Assembly (NCBI GenBank): GCA_002439085.1
Contig: DJSW01000018.1
Span: 124,001 to 188,000 of the forward strand
Reading direction: 5' to 3'
Source: Alphaproteobacteria bacterium UBA6324
Lineage (GTDB): Bacteria; Pseudomonadota; Alphaproteobacteria; CAAGCB01; CAG-977
Length of the DNA stretch: 64,000 nucleotides
The notes beneath the pieces were generated by a model. It did no database searches. It saw only the letters and a program-made list of their open reading frames with translations, and was not told the DNA's origin. A program made the position numbers and the translations under genes. Positions 47,103 through 57,028 of the stretch are shown here, in pieces; within the stretch, counting starts at the first letter, position 1; every line of letters begins with the position of its first letter.

Positions 47103-47137
47103 GACAATGGCGGCAGAACAAAGCCACCGCCATCGTC
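47103..47137 (-). other. hairpin between rpsB and tsf
   Basis: A 7-bp stem (ATGGCGG / CCGCCAT), extended by GAC/GTC, lies 14 bases after the rpsB stop. There is no T tract. It may set the ratio of S2 to EF-Ts or protect the rpsB end. Confidence 0.4.
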
Positions 47138-47151
47138 AATGCCGGCAAGCC

Positions 47152-47925
47152 TTAAGCGTCGGCTTTGTCTTCGTCGGATTCGACTTCTTCAACGGCATTT
47201 TCCTGCGCGCCCAAATCGACGCCGGCGGCGGCCATTTCAGCCTGAATGCCGTCCAAAACGGAACCGGAAATCAGTTCGCAGTACATATTGATCGCGCGAA
47301 TGGCGTCGTCGTTGCCCGGAATCGGAAAATCGACGCCATCGGGATCGGAGTTCGTGTCGCAGATCGCGATCACGGGGATGCCCAAGCGGCGGGCTTCGTG
47401 CAAAGCCAGACTTTCTTTGACCGTGTCAATGACGAAAATCAAATCGGGACGGCCGCCCATGTCTTTGATACCGCCCAAGGAACGATCCAGTTTTTCGCGT
47501 TCGCGGGAAATGTTCAGCTTTTCCTTTTTGGTCAAGCCTTCAAATTCGCCTTTTTCCTGCTTCGTGTCGATTTCCTTCAAACGGCGGATCGACTGGGAAA
47601 CGGTTTTCCAGTTGGTCAGCGTGCCGCCCAGCCAACGGTGGTTGACATAGTACTGGCCGCAACGTTCCGCGGCTTCGCGCACCGGCTGCTGCGCCTGCGT
47701 TTTCGTGCCGACGAACAGGATGCGTCCGCCCTGCGCCGCCGTGTCGCGGACGGCCTGCATGGCGCGGTACAGCATCGGAACGGTCTGCTGCAAATCAATG
47801 ATGTGAACATTGTCGCGCGTGCCGAAAATGTACTGTTTCATTTTCGGGTTCCAGCGGCGCGTATTGTGTCCGAAGTGAACGCCGGCTTCGATCAGCTGGC
47901 GCATTGTGAATGTGGGAAGAGCCAT
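47152..47925 (-). CDS. rpsB: 30S ribosomal protein S2
   Basis: A 257-aa ribosomal protein. MALPTFTMRQLIEAGVHFGH is the typical start; GGRPDLIFVIDT and IPVIAICDTNSDP are conserved. The C-terminus has the acidic extension seen in many relatives. The start at 47925 follows AGAGGA; a longer frame would run through the promoter leader. It has about 120 bases of leader. Confidence 0.97.
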   Translation of the reverse strand: MALPTFTMRQLIEAGVHFGHNTRRWNPKMKQYIFGTRDNVHIIDLQQTVPMLYRAMQAVRDTAAQGGRILFVGTKTQAQQPVREAAERCGQYYVNHRWLGGTLTNWKTVSQSIRRLKEIDTKQEKGEFEGLTKKEKLNISREREKLDRSLGGIKDMGGRPDLIFVIDTVKESLALHEARRLGIPVIAICDTNSDPDGVDFPIPGNDDAIRAINMYCELISGSVLDGIQAEMAAAGVDLGAQENAVEEVESDEDKADA

Positions 47926-48048
47926 AATTTTTCCTCTTTTCCGGTTAAACCTCCGCAGGCAAAAGAGCCGGAGAACCATTCCCCGACACCGGAGCGAAAA
48001 CGCCGTCAAACGCCGTTGCCGCCACACCTGCGTGTGAAATCACGGTCG

Positions 48049-48077
48049 TTTCTAAACCGTTTTCCCGTTTTTTGCAA
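48049..48077 (-). promoter_or_regulatory. rpsB-tsf promoter
   Basis: On the minus strand, TTGCAA (48072-48077), a 17-base spacer and TAGAAA (48049-48054). It leaves a leader of about 120 bases before rpsB, long enough for S2-mediated feedback, though I cannot identify a known leader fold. Confidence 0.5.
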
Positions 48078-48098
48078 GACATAAAATGAAAAAAGAGT

Positions 48099-48884
48099 TC
48101 ATTCGTCCGATTTGACGGCGGAATACAGGTACGCGGCGAACGCGCTTTGCAGGACGCTTGAAAACAACAGCGAGCAGAGTGCGAAAAAATTGGCGGCGAA
48201 GTAGGTGACGGCGTACTGATCCGTCACCGACGGAACCAACCGGTAAAGCACCGCCGCGCCGACCAAAGGCAGCAACAGGAACAGCGCGTAAAGCAACGCG
48301 ATCAGCGAACCGACGCGCGCCGTTTTCCGCCAGCTGTCGCGCAGCTTCATCTTTTCACCGGCGACTCCGGCCGGCAGGCACAGCGAAAACCGGATCGAAA
48401 AATACGGCATCAACGCCGCGACGCCCAGCACGGCATACGCGGACGCGACCGCCGGCAACGGTTCCAGCATCGCCAGAACCGCCGTCAAAACGCCGATCAC
48501 GACCGCCGCCAGACACAGCGCGCCGAACCCGACGCGCACGGCCTGCAGATAATAATCCGCCAACGCCATATCCGGCAGCGGGACAAAGAATTTCCGCGTC
48601 CCCTCCTCTTCGCCGAAAAAGACGGTTTTCTGCACCCGCAGCATCAGCGACAGCACCAGATACGCCAAAATGAAAACGACGGCGACGATCATGGACGGAC
48701 GGACGTTCATCCGCAATTCGGCCGTTTCCGCCAGCGAAAACATCGGGTAGAACGATTCCGCCAGCAACAGGGCGAACACGGTCAGACAGGGAACCGCCAG
48801 CAAACGCGTCAAACGTTTAAGGTCGAAAGCGAACGCGATCGCGCGCTTGCTCAAAGCCAACACCGTAAAAGCCGTCATTCTCAT
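48099..48884 (-). CDS. integral membrane protein downstream of dnaE
   Basis: A 261-aa protein with about six membrane helices. A central RFSLCLPAGVAGE followed by SWRKTARVGSL resembles membrane domains of the glycerophosphodiester phosphodiesterase membrane-domain kind, where this Arg-rich segment lies between helices. The start at 48884 shares one base with the dnaE stop (TAATG), with GAGGG 8 bases upstream, so it is translated with dnaE. The function is unknown. Confidence 0.7.
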   Translation of the reverse strand: MRMTAFTVLALSKRAIAFAFDLKRLTRLLAVPCLTVFALLLAESFYPMFSLAETAELRMNVRPSMIVAVVFILAYLVLSLMLRVQKTVFFGEEEGTRKFFVPLPDMALADYYLQAVRVGFGALCLAAVVIGVLTAVLAMLEPLPAVASAYAVLGVAALMPYFSIRFSLCLPAGVAGEKMKLRDSWRKTARVGSLIALLYALFLLLPLVGAAVLYRLVPSVTDQYAVTYFAANFFALCSLLFSSVLQSAFAAYLYSAVKSDE

Positions 48885-51800
48885 TACAGTTCCCTCACTT
48901 CCGCGACCCCTTTGATTTTCGGAACGGCGGCCAGAAAATCGGCCGTCAGCGCGTACGTTTTGTCGCAAGCGATCTCCACTTCCCATTTGTCCGCCAGCGC
49001 GACGACCAGTATCCGGCTGCGCCCCGGTTTCAACGCGGCGACCTGCTCTTTGATCCCGTCAACGGCCGCGGCCTGATCAATCACGATCATCACCCCGCCC
49101 GCCGTTTGCGATATGACATCGTCCAGATTGTCGGCGTGCTGCAAAATCAGGCGTGGGTCGTCGCCGCCCTCTTCCTTTTCGGCGTTCACGGCGATCAACA
49201 GCGGCTTTTCCGATTTCAACAAATCCCTGTAGCGGTTCAAGCTTTCGGAAAACACGGCGAATTCAAAGCTGCCCGACGTGTCCGACGCCGCGACAAAGGC
49301 GTATTTCGTCCCCTTTTTGCTGATCCGTTCGCGCATCGACGTGACCGTCACCGCCATTTTGGCGCGCACGGTTCCCGCCTGCGCCACCGCGCGGACGATT
49401 TCCTGATACGTCATCGTGCGCAGGCGTTCCAGACTTTTTCCGTACCTGTCCAGCGGATGCGCCGACAGATAGAATCCGATCACGGCCGATTCCATTTTCA
49501 GCTTTTCGTCCGGCGACCATCCGGGGGCTTTTTCCAGCTTGATGGTTTCTTCGGCCGCCGCCTGCCCGAACAGGCTGATCTGCGCGCTGTTCTTTTCCTC
49601 GCCGGCGACGCGCGCGTGCTTCATCAGCAGATCCAGATTGGCGTGCAGCAGCCCCCTGTTTTTTTCCAGACTGTCGAACGTGCCGGATTTGATCCACACT
49701 TCCAGACTTTTCTTGTCCAGATTGGACGAATCCATGCGCCGGATGAAATCCGTCACCGATTTGAACGGCCCGTTTTTCGACCGTTCGGCGACGACGGCCT
49801 GCGCGGGGGCTTCGCCCGATCCCTTGACCGCCATCAGCGCGTAGCGCACCGCGCCGTTTTCCACCGCGAACGGGACGAAAGACTTGTTGATGTCGGGCGG
49901 CAGCAGGTTGATTTTCAAACGCCCCAGCTCTTTTTTATACAAAGCGAGCTTGTCGGTGTTCTGCATATCGTACGTCATGGTCGCCGCCATGAATTCGACG
50001 GGATAGTGCGCTTTCAAATACGCGGTCTGGTACGTCACCAACGCGTACGCCGCCGCGTGGGATTTGTTGAACCCGTATTCGGCGAATTTCGCCATGCGGT
50101 CGAAAATGGATTCGGCCAAAGCCTTGTCAATGCCGTTTTTCACGGAACCCGTGACGAACTTTTCACGTTCAAGGGGGATTTTTTCCTTGATCTTCTTCCC
50201 CATGACCTTGCGCAGGCCGTCCGCGCCGCCCATCGTGTAGCCGCCCATTTTCTGCGCGATCTGCATGACCTGTTCCTGATAGATCATGATCCCGTAGGTT
50301 TCTTTCAGGATTCCTTCCAGCATCGGGTGCATATAGTCGGGGGCTTCCCTGCCGTGTTTGCGGTTGATGTAGCTGGGGATGTTGTCCATGGGCCCCGGCC
50401 GGTACAGCGAAATGACAGCGATGATTTCCTCGAACGTCGTCGGCGCCAGATCGCGCAGCACTTTGCGCATCCCGCCGCTTTCCAGCTGGAACACCCCGTC
50501 CGTTTCCGCGCGCTGCAACAAAGCGAACGTCGCCGCGTCCGCCAAATCTATTTCCGAAATGTTGACGGGCGGCTTTCCCTCGGCTTTCATACGGGTGTTG
50601 ACCATGTTGACCGCCTCTTGGATGACGGTCAGGGTCTTCAATCCCAGAAAGTCGAATTTGATCAGCCCCGTCGATTCGACGAATTTCATATTGTACTGCG
50701 TCACGGGCAGTTCGGAACCCGCCCCGAAATCGCGGAACACGGGGACGATCTGGTTCAACGGCTTCTGCCCGACGACGACGCCCGCCGCGTGGGTCGAAGC
50801 GTTGCGGTACAGCCCCTCCAGCTTTTCGGCCAGCGACAGCAGGTGATCGACCTGCGCGTCCGTTTTGCGCCACCGCGCGAATTCCGGTTCGGTTTCATAC
50901 GCTTTCGCCAGCGTCATTTTCGGATCGGGCGGCACCATGCGCGCCAGTTTGTCGGCGACAAAGTCCATTTGCAGCACGCGGCCGACATCGCGAATGACGA
51001 CTTTAGCCTGCATCTGGCCGAACGTGATGATCTGCGCCACGCGGTCGTGACCGTATTTTTCGCGGACGTATTCGATCGTTTCGCCGCGTCTGGTCTGGCA
51101 AAAGTCCACATCGAAGTCGGGCATATTCACGCGTTCGGGGTTCAAAAAGCGTTCAAACAGCAAATTCAAATGCAGCGGATCCAAATCCGTGATCCGCAGC
51201 GACCACGCCACAACGGAACCCGCGCCCGAACCGCGGCCGGGGCCGACGGGGATGCCGTGCGCTTTCGACCAGCCGATAAAGTCGGAAACGATCAGGAAGT
51301 ATCCCGAAAATTTCATTTTAATGATGACGGACAGTTCGTATTCCAGACGGTCGTAGTATTTTTTGCCGACCTTTTCTTTTTCCTCGTCCGTCATGCCGGG
51401 GGTGTAAACGTACACCTCCAACCGTTTGACCAGCCCTTCGCGCGCGCGTTTTTGAACGGTGATCGCCTCTTGCAATTCGCCCAGCGTGCGGGAATCCAGC
51501 TGTTCCTGCACCGTTTTGCCCGTTTTCGGATCATCCGCCAGATAGCCGCGGATCTTTTCGTACATTTCCGCGCGCGCCTTTTCCACGTCGTCGCCGACCG
51601 GTTCGCAATCGGGATAGATCGGCAGCGCGGGCGGTTGGAATTCGACCATAAACCCGCACCGTTTGGCGATGTTGATCGTGTTTTCGACCGCTTCGGGCAA
51701 ATCGTCGAACAGCTTGATCATCTCTTCGGGCGATTTGAAATAGTATTCGGGATTCAGCCGACGGCGGTCGTTGACGATGACGTGCGTTTTTTCCTTGATG

Positions 51801-52510
51801 CACAACAGGGCATCGTGCGCTTCAAACATATCGGAATCAATGAAATAGACTTCGTTCGTCGCGACCAAAGGCACGTTGTGCTTGTACGCCAGATCCAGAA
51901 AAGCCTGTTCCGTTTTGGCTTCCTCTTCCGTGCCGTGACGCTGAATTTCCATATACAGCCGGTCAGGAAACGCCTGTTTCAACAGCTTCAACGCCTCTTC
52001 GGCCTTTTCCGTTTTTCCCGCCAGCAGCAATTTCCCGACAGGCCCGTTCACCCCGCCCGTCAGACAGATCAGCCCCGCCGAATACTGTTTCAGCTTGTCG
52101 TACGGAACGTGCGGTTTTTCGTCCGTCGGCGTGAACATATACATCTGTTCGGATTGCAGACGCAGGTTGTTGTACCCGTCTTCGTTCTGCGCCAGCAAAA
52201 CGATGTCGGACAGGGCGATGTCCGGATCCTTGACCGTGAACCGCTTTTCCTCCAACCCGATGTCGATGCTGGTTTGCACGCCGATGATCGGCTGGATGCC
52301 GTGCGCCGCGCATTCGGTGGACATTTCAAACGCGCCGAACAGGTTGTTCGTGTCCGTCATCGCCACCGCGGGCATCCGGTATTTTTCGCACAGCCCCGTC
52401 AGCTTTTTGACTTTGACCGCGCCTTCCAACAGCGAATAGGCCGTGTGCACCCGCAGATGCACGAATTCCGCCAAAGGCAAAGCCGCCGCCGCTGTCGCTT
52501 CCTCCGCCAT
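48884..52510 (-). CDS. dnaE: DNA polymerase III alpha subunit
   Basis: A 1208-aa replicative polymerase, slightly long for the family. The N-terminal PHP domain begins at HLRVHTAYSLLEGA, the catalytic palm carries PDFDVDFCQ with the Asp residues, and GRGSGAGSVVAWSL and FNKSHAAAYALVTYQTAYLKAHYP are conserved. An OB-fold follows near residue 1010, and the last 100 residues are a C-terminal tau/beta-binding region. The ATG is three bases after lolD with a weak ribosome site. Confidence 0.97.
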   Translation of the reverse strand: MAEEATAAAALPLAEFVHLRVHTAYSLLEGAVKVKKLTGLCEKYRMPAVAMTDTNNLFGAFEMSTECAAHGIQPIIGVQTSIDIGLEEKRFTVKDPDIALSDIVLLAQNEDGYNNLRLQSEQMYMFTPTDEKPHVPYDKLKQYSAGLICLTGGVNGPVGKLLLAGKTEKAEEALKLLKQAFPDRLYMEIQRHGTEEEAKTEQAFLDLAYKHNVPLVATNEVYFIDSDMFEAHDALLCIKEKTHVIVNDRRRLNPEYYFKSPEEMIKLFDDLPEAVENTINIAKRCGFMVEFQPPALPIYPDCEPVGDDVEKARAEMYEKIRGYLADDPKTGKTVQEQLDSRTLGELQEAITVQKRAREGLVKRLEVYVYTPGMTDEEKEKVGKKYYDRLEYELSVIIKMKFSGYFLIVSDFIGWSKAHGIPVGPGRGSGAGSVVAWSLRITDLDPLHLNLLFERFLNPERVNMPDFDVDFCQTRRGETIEYVREKYGHDRVAQIITFGQMQAKVVIRDVGRVLQMDFVADKLARMVPPDPKMTLAKAYETEPEFARWRKTDAQVDHLLSLAEKLEGLYRNASTHAAGVVVGQKPLNQIVPVFRDFGAGSELPVTQYNMKFVESTGLIKFDFLGLKTLTVIQEAVNMVNTRMKAEGKPPVNISEIDLADAATFALLQRAETDGVFQLESGGMRKVLRDLAPTTFEEIIAVISLYRPGPMDNIPSYINRKHGREAPDYMHPMLEGILKETYGIMIYQEQVMQIAQKMGGYTMGGADGLRKVMGKKIKEKIPLEREKFVTGSVKNGIDKALAESIFDRMAKFAEYGFNKSHAAAYALVTYQTAYLKAHYPVEFMAATMTYDMQNTDKLALYKKELGRLKINLLPPDINKSFVPFAVENGAVRYALMAVKGSGEAPAQAVVAERSKNGPFKSVTDFIRRMDSSNLDKKSLEVWIKSGTFDSLEKNRGLLHANLDLLMKHARVAGEEKNSAQISLFGQAAAEETIKLEKAPGWSPDEKLKMESAVIGFYLSAHPLDRYGKSLERLRTMTYQEIVRAVAQAGTVRAKMAVTVTSMRERISKKGTKYAFVAASDTSGSFEFAVFSESLNRYRDLLKSEKPLLIAVNAEKEEGGDDPRLILQHADNLDDVISQTAGGVMIVIDQAAAVDGIKEQVAALKPGRSRILVVALADKWEVEIACDKTYALTADFLAAVPKIKGVAEVREL

Positions 52511-52513
52511 GGG

Positions 52514-53272
52514 CTACACTTCGACAAAGCGTTGTTTAAAGGCGATGCGCCCGCTCATCCCCAGCGTGTCCAGCTCTTCCAACCGGCCGTCGCGCAGCGT
52601 GATTTTGCGATCCATGCGGTCGGCCAATTCCGGATTGTGCGTCGCGATCAAAGCGGACAGCCCCGTTTCCCGCACCACGTCCACCAGCACGGAAAACACG
52701 GATTCCGACGTCATCGGGTCAAGGTTGCCCGTCGGTTCGTCCGCCAGCAGCATATGCGGTTTGTTGGCCAAAGCCCGCGCGATGGCGACGCGCTGCGCCT
52801 CGCCGCCCGACAGCTGGGCGGGACGGTGTTTGATCCTGTCTTTCAGCCCCATTTTTTCCAGCAGGAACGCCGCGTATTCGGCGGCTTCGCGTTTTTTCAT
52901 GCCCGCGATCATCTGCGGAATCATCACGTTTTCCAACGCCGAAAATTCCGGCTGCAGGTTGTGGTTTTGATACACGAACCCCAGATATTCGCGCCGCATT
53001 TTCGTGCGCGTGTTGTCGTCCATGTCCGAACTGGGCGCGCCGTTTAAAAACACCTCGCCCTCGTCGGGGGCTTCCAGCAAACCGGTGACGTGCAGCAGGG
53101 TCGATTTCCCCGCGCCCGACGGCCCGACCAGCGCGATCATTTCGCCCTGCCCGACGGACAGGTCGATACCGCGCAGAACGTCAATGATCGCCTTGCCCTG
53201 CACATAGTGGCGGCGCACGCCCTTCAACACCAAAACGGGAACGGAGGATTGATTGACAAACAGGTCATTCAT
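52514..53272 (-). CDS. lolD: lipoprotein-release ATPase LolD
   Basis: A 252-aa ABC ATPase driving release of lipoproteins from the inner membrane. Walker A is GPSGAGKST, the signature LSGGEAQRVAIARAL, and Walker B MLLADEPTGNLD. A 20-residue extra N-terminus precedes the domain. The start at 53272 overlaps the lolC end by eight bases with GGAGG in the lolC coding region; a longer frame lies inside lolC. Confidence 0.95.
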   Translation of the reverse strand: MNDLFVNQSSVPVLVLKGVRRHYVQGKAIIDVLRGIDLSVGQGEMIALVGPSGAGKSTLLHVTGLLEAPDEGEVFLNGAPSSDMDDNTRTKMRREYLGFVYQNHNLQPEFSALENVMIPQMIAGMKKREAAEYAAFLLEKMGLKDRIKHRPAQLSGGEAQRVAIARALANKPHMLLADEPTGNLDPMTSESVFSVLVDVVRETGLSALIATHNPELADRMDRKITLRDGRLEELDTLGMSGRIAFKQRFVEV

Positions 53273-54515
53273 AGCGCAAAGCCTCCACCGGATCCAGTCG
53301 CGCCGCGCGCCACGACGGGTAAATCGTCGCCGCGAACGACAAGAACAAAGCCATAACCACGACGGCGACCACTTCGGCCGGATCAACCTCCGCCGGCAAC
53401 TGCGTCAGGAAATAGATTTCGGCCGCAAACAGATCCGTCCCCGTCAGGTTTTCCAGAAAACGGCGGATCGTTTCGATGTTGTCGCAAAACAGCAACCCGA
53501 ACAACACGCCGAACAGCGTGCCGAAAAACCCGATCGACGCCCCGCTCATAAAGAAAATACGCATGATCATGCCGCGCGTCGCGCCCATCGTGCGCAAAAC
53601 GGCGATGTCGCGCCCCTTGTCCTTGACCAGCATGATCAATCCGGAAATCATATTGAACGACGCGACCAGAATGATCAGCGTCAAAATCAAAAACATCACA
53701 TTGCGTTCGACCTGAATCGCGTTGAAAAACGCGGCGTTCGACCGTTGCCAGTCGTAAACGCGCACGCCCGCGCCCAACCGCGCCGCGACCTGCGGCTGAA
53801 CGGTCGAAACCAAATCGTGGCGGTTCAGGAAAACCTCCAGATTCGTGACCGCTTCGTCCATATTGAAAAATTTTTGCGCGGCGGTCATCGGCATAAAAAT
53901 GAATCCCGAATCGTATTCGTACATCCCGACGGAAAACGTTCCGCCGACCGTGTAGGAACGCATCCGCGGCACGCTGCCGAACGCCGTCACCGTCCCTTTC
54001 GGGGAAATCAGGGTGATTTCCTCGCCGACGTAAACGCCCAGCTTACGCGCCAGCCGGTCGCCGATCAGCACCGTGTCGGCATTGCCGAAACTTTCGATCG
54101 ACCCGCCGACGATGCTGTCCGCCAGAAAGTTTTTCTTTTCCAAATCGGTTGGCCGGATGCCGCGCACGATCGCCCCTTGCGCCCCGCGGACGGAACTGAC
54201 CATGACCTGCCCTTCGATCAAAGGCATCACCAGCTTGACCCCTTTGATCGCCGCGGCCTTTTCCGCCAAGGATTCGTAATTGTTCAAAACGGTTCCGTTC
54301 GCGGCGTAAACGCCCAGATGCCCGTTCAGCCCCAGCACGCGGGACAAAAGCTCCTGCCTGAAACCGTTCATGACCGCCATAACGATGATCAGCGTCGCCA
54401 CCCCCAGCACGATTCCCAAAAAGGAAAACGCCGCGATCACGGACACGAATCCCTCTTTGCGCCGCGCCCGCAAATAGCGGAAAGCCACCATTCGTTCAAA
54501 AGCGGAAAAAATCAT
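53265..54515 (-). CDS. lolC: lipoprotein-release permease LolC/LolE
   Basis: A 416-aa inner-membrane protein with four helices (about 25-50 and three near the C-terminus) around a large periplasmic domain, the FtsX-like LolC/E fold. RYLRARRKEGFVSVIAAFSFLGI is the start motif, and MLVKDKGRDIAVLRTMGATRGMI a cytoplasmic coupling loop. With one permease gene, a homodimer (LolF type) is likely. It is 10 bases from proS and overlaps lolD. Confidence 0.94.
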   Translation of the reverse strand: MIFSAFERMVAFRYLRARRKEGFVSVIAAFSFLGIVLGVATLIIVMAVMNGFRQELLSRVLGLNGHLGVYAANGTVLNNYESLAEKAAAIKGVKLVMPLIEGQVMVSSVRGAQGAIVRGIRPTDLEKKNFLADSIVGGSIESFGNADTVLIGDRLARKLGVYVGEEITLISPKGTVTAFGSVPRMRSYTVGGTFSVGMYEYDSGFIFMPMTAAQKFFNMDEAVTNLEVFLNRHDLVSTVQPQVAARLGAGVRVYDWQRSNAAFFNAIQVERNVMFLILTLIILVASFNMISGLIMLVKDKGRDIAVLRTMGATRGMIMRIFFMSGASIGFFGTLFGVLFGLLFCDNIETIRRFLENLTGTDLFAAEIYFLTQLPAEVDPAEVVAVVVMALFLSFAATIYPSWRAARLDPVEALRYE

Positions 54516-54525
54516 CGTCCCACCG

Positions 54526-55839
54526 TCATTTCGTCAAAAACGCGACGGCGGCTTCGGGCGTCATTTCGACGCGTTCGCCGGTTTTGCGGTTTTTGATTTC
54601 GACGACGCCGTTGGCCAGACCGCGCGATCCGACGATCAGCTGATACGGCAGACCGATCAGATCCATCGTCGAAAACTTCACGCCCGCGCGTTCGTCGCGG
54701 TCGTCGTACAGCACTTCGACGCCAGCCTTTTGCAGCGTCGCGTACAATTCGGCGCACGCCTTGTCCGTTTCGGCCTTGCCCGCCGTCAGGTTGACCAGCC
54801 CGACTTTGAACGGCGCGACGGATTCCGGCCAGATGATGCCGTTGTCGTCGTGCGACGCTTCGATAATCGCGCCCATCAAACGGGAAACGCCGATGCCGTA
54901 GCATCCGCCCTCAATCAAAACGGGTTTGCCGTCTTCGCCCGCGACGGCGACGTTCATCGGGTTGGAATATTTCTTGCCGTAATAGAACACCTGCCCGACT
55001 TCGATTCCGCGCGCGCTCAGCAAATTGTCGCCGACGGCTTTCGCTTCGGCTTCGTCGTATTTTTCCTCTGTCGCGGCGTACAGCGATGTCCATTTTTGGT
55101 ACAGCGGTTCCAAATCCGAATCATAGTCAATGTTTTCGGACGGAATTTCCATATCCAGATACGCTTTGTCGCAATAGACCTGTTCTTCGCCCGTTTCCGC
55201 CAAAACGATGAATTCGTGGCTCAAATCCCCGCCGATGGGCCCCGTGGACGCTTTCATCGGGATCGCGTGAACGCCGCACCGCGCGAACGTGCGCAGATAA
55301 GCGACGAACATCTTGTTATAGGAATGTTTCGCGCCCTCATAGCTCAGGTCGAACGAATAGGCGTCCTTCATCAAAAATTCGCGGCCGCGCATCACGCCAA
55401 AACGGGGGCGCACCTCGTCGCGGAATTTCCATTGGATGTTATACAGGATCTTGGGCAGTTCCTTGTAACTTTTCAATTCGTTGCGCGCCAGATCGTTAAT
55501 GACCTCTTCGGCGGTCGGCCCATAGACCAACACGCGTTCGTGGCGGTCGGTCACGCGCAGCATTTCGGGACCGTAGGCATCATAACGGCCGCTGTCTTTC
55601 CACAAATCGGACGGCTGCAACGTCGGCATCAGCAATTCCTGCGCCCCCGCGCGATCCTGTTCCTCGCGCACGATCTGTTCGATCTTTTTCAAAACGCGCA
55701 ATCCCAAAGGCAGCCAAGTGTAAATGCCCGCGCTGCTTTGGCGGATCATGCCGGCGCGCAACATCAGGCGATGGGACACGATTTGGGCTTCGACCGGATT
55801 TTCTTTCAGGGTCGGCATAAAATAACGGGATAAACGCAT
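54526..55839 (-). CDS. proS: prolyl-tRNA synthetase (short bacterial form)
   Basis: A 437-aa class II synthetase that lacks the editing (INS) domain, as in many alphaproteobacteria. The start at 55839 (MRLSRYFMPTLKENP) is the usual one; a Met two codons earlier also has AAGAG near. MIRQSSAGIYTWLPLGLRVL is motif 1, KFRDEVRPRFGVMRGREFLMKDAYSF motif 2, and GIGVSRLMGAIIEASHDDNGI motif 3. It leads the proS-lolC-lolD-dnaE operon. Confidence 0.95.
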   Translation of the reverse strand: MRLSRYFMPTLKENPVEAQIVSHRLMLRAGMIRQSSAGIYTWLPLGLRVLKKIEQIVREEQDRAGAQELLMPTLQPSDLWKDSGRYDAYGPEMLRVTDRHERVLVYGPTAEEVINDLARNELKSYKELPKILYNIQWKFRDEVRPRFGVMRGREFLMKDAYSFDLSYEGAKHSYNKMFVAYLRTFARCGVHAIPMKASTGPIGGDLSHEFIVLAETGEEQVYCDKAYLDMEIPSENIDYDSDLEPLYQKWTSLYAATEEKYDEAEAKAVGDNLLSARGIEVGQVFYYGKKYSNPMNVAVAGEDGKPVLIEGGCYGIGVSRLMGAIIEASHDDNGIIWPESVAPFKVGLVNLTAGKAETDKACAELYATLQKAGVEVLYDDRDERAGVKFSTMDLIGLPYQLIVGSRGLANGVVEIKNRKTGERVEMTPEAAVAFLTK

Positions 55840-55949
55840 GGTCATACTCTTTGGTTGAAAACATGAAAACAACGGGCGCACGGCACCCTTTGGATTGGAC
55901 TTTAAGCAATCCCGACGCAATAAGCAAAGCTTTTTTTACAATTCGGCGT

Positions 55950-56987
55950 TCAAAGTTTTTTAACGGCGATATCGACGGATAAAATCGTCACGACCTTTGT
56001 TTTCCGTCCGTCGGGCGACCTTTTGTTGCGAACGGAAAAAATCCGCCGCAGAAGCGCGTGCGCGGGTCTGCAGGTTTCGCGAAATTCGCGGGACGCCAGC
56101 ATTTTGAACCACGCGGCGGGTTTGTTTTCACAGTGGGAAACCATGTAATTCAGATAAGGGCGGAACATCGCCAGCGGATCAAGCCCCTCCGCCGCGTCCG
56201 ATTTTTTCATTTCCCGAACAAAGGCGAAAAAGCTTGAAAAATCCGCGGTTGAAAACCTTTTCTTTTCAAATATCTCTTCCGAAAAGCTCAATATTCCCCT
56301 CAATCGGGGCAATCTGCCGAACGCGTCCAGATTGATTTTCGCCAAATAGCGCGCCATCAATTTCGGATGGCGTTCCATAATCGACGTTTTGTTCTCCCGA
56401 CTTTTAAACAAAACCTTGTCCAGATTTTTAATGACGCACCCGTCCAGCAGCAGCCGGCGAAACAGCAGGCAATCCTCGACCGGTTTGATGTGTTCGTATT
56501 TGATGTTCAATTCACGGCAGAACATCATGGCGGGGTGCAGGACGCCGCCCGTTTTGACGCAGGTGATGAAATCAACGTTTTCGGGAAATTCCGTGATGTA
56601 CGGTTCAACGTCGCCGAACCTTTCCGCCTGACACGAACACAGGCCGACGCGCGGATTTTGTTCCAAAAAGCGAACTTGCTCCTCCAACCTTTGCGGCAAA
56701 GAGATGTCATCGGAATCCATACGCGCGATATATGCCCCCGCCGCCTTTCGGATTCCCAGATTCAAGCAGTCGATGTACCCTTTCGCCTTGAAATAGACGA
56801 TTCTGGGATCGTCGAATTCCTTGATCACTTTCAAATTGGCGTCGGTCGGATTGCCGTCGGCGACGATCAGTTCAAAACGGGGATACGTTTGATTCAAAAT
56901 GCTTTGCACGGCGCGGCGCAATCGGTACGGCGGATGGTTGAACACGGGCATGACCACGCTGACAAGGGGATGTTTGCTTTCACGCAT
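55950..56987 (-). CDS. GT2 family glycosyltransferase
   Basis: A 345-aa GT-A fold enzyme. LVSVVMPVFNHPPYRLRRAVQSIL starts the domain, and DSDD at 91-94 is the metal-binding DxD motif. RMDSDDISLPQRLEEQVRFLEQNP is typical of GT2 family enzymes acting on surface polysaccharides. The start at 56987 is 42 bases after the end of the EptA-like gene. The final residues are basic. It is the last gene of the glycan operon, 110 bases before proS. Confidence 0.85.
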   Translation of the reverse strand: MRESKHPLVSVVMPVFNHPPYRLRRAVQSILNQTYPRFELIVADGNPTDANLKVIKEFDDPRIVYFKAKGYIDCLNLGIRKAAGAYIARMDSDDISLPQRLEEQVRFLEQNPRVGLCSCQAERFGDVEPYITEFPENVDFITCVKTGGVLHPAMMFCRELNIKYEHIKPVEDCLLFRRLLLDGCVIKNLDKVLFKSRENKTSIMERHPKLMARYLAKINLDAFGRLPRLRGILSFSEEIFEKKRFSTADFSSFFAFVREMKKSDAAEGLDPLAMFRPYLNYMVSHCENKPAAWFKMLASREFRETCRPAHALLRRIFSVRNKRSPDGRKTKVVTILSVDIAVKKL

Positions 56988-57028
56988 CGACTTTGCTTCC
57001 GTTCCATCCCCGCCCGACAACGTTTTGC

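Noticed and set aside
47926..48060. rpsB leader examined for a known riboswitch or ribosomal-protein leader
   Set aside because: Only short palindromic CCGG pairings are visible; I could not recognise a described structure, so only the promoter is reported.
49106..53047. A 1313-codon open frame on the plus strand opposite dnaE and lolD
   Set aside because: It is a shadow of dnaE. High G+C with biased third positions leaves the antisense frame open; the translation is Arg/His/Phe-rich with no domain, while the minus strand encodes complete DnaE and LolD.
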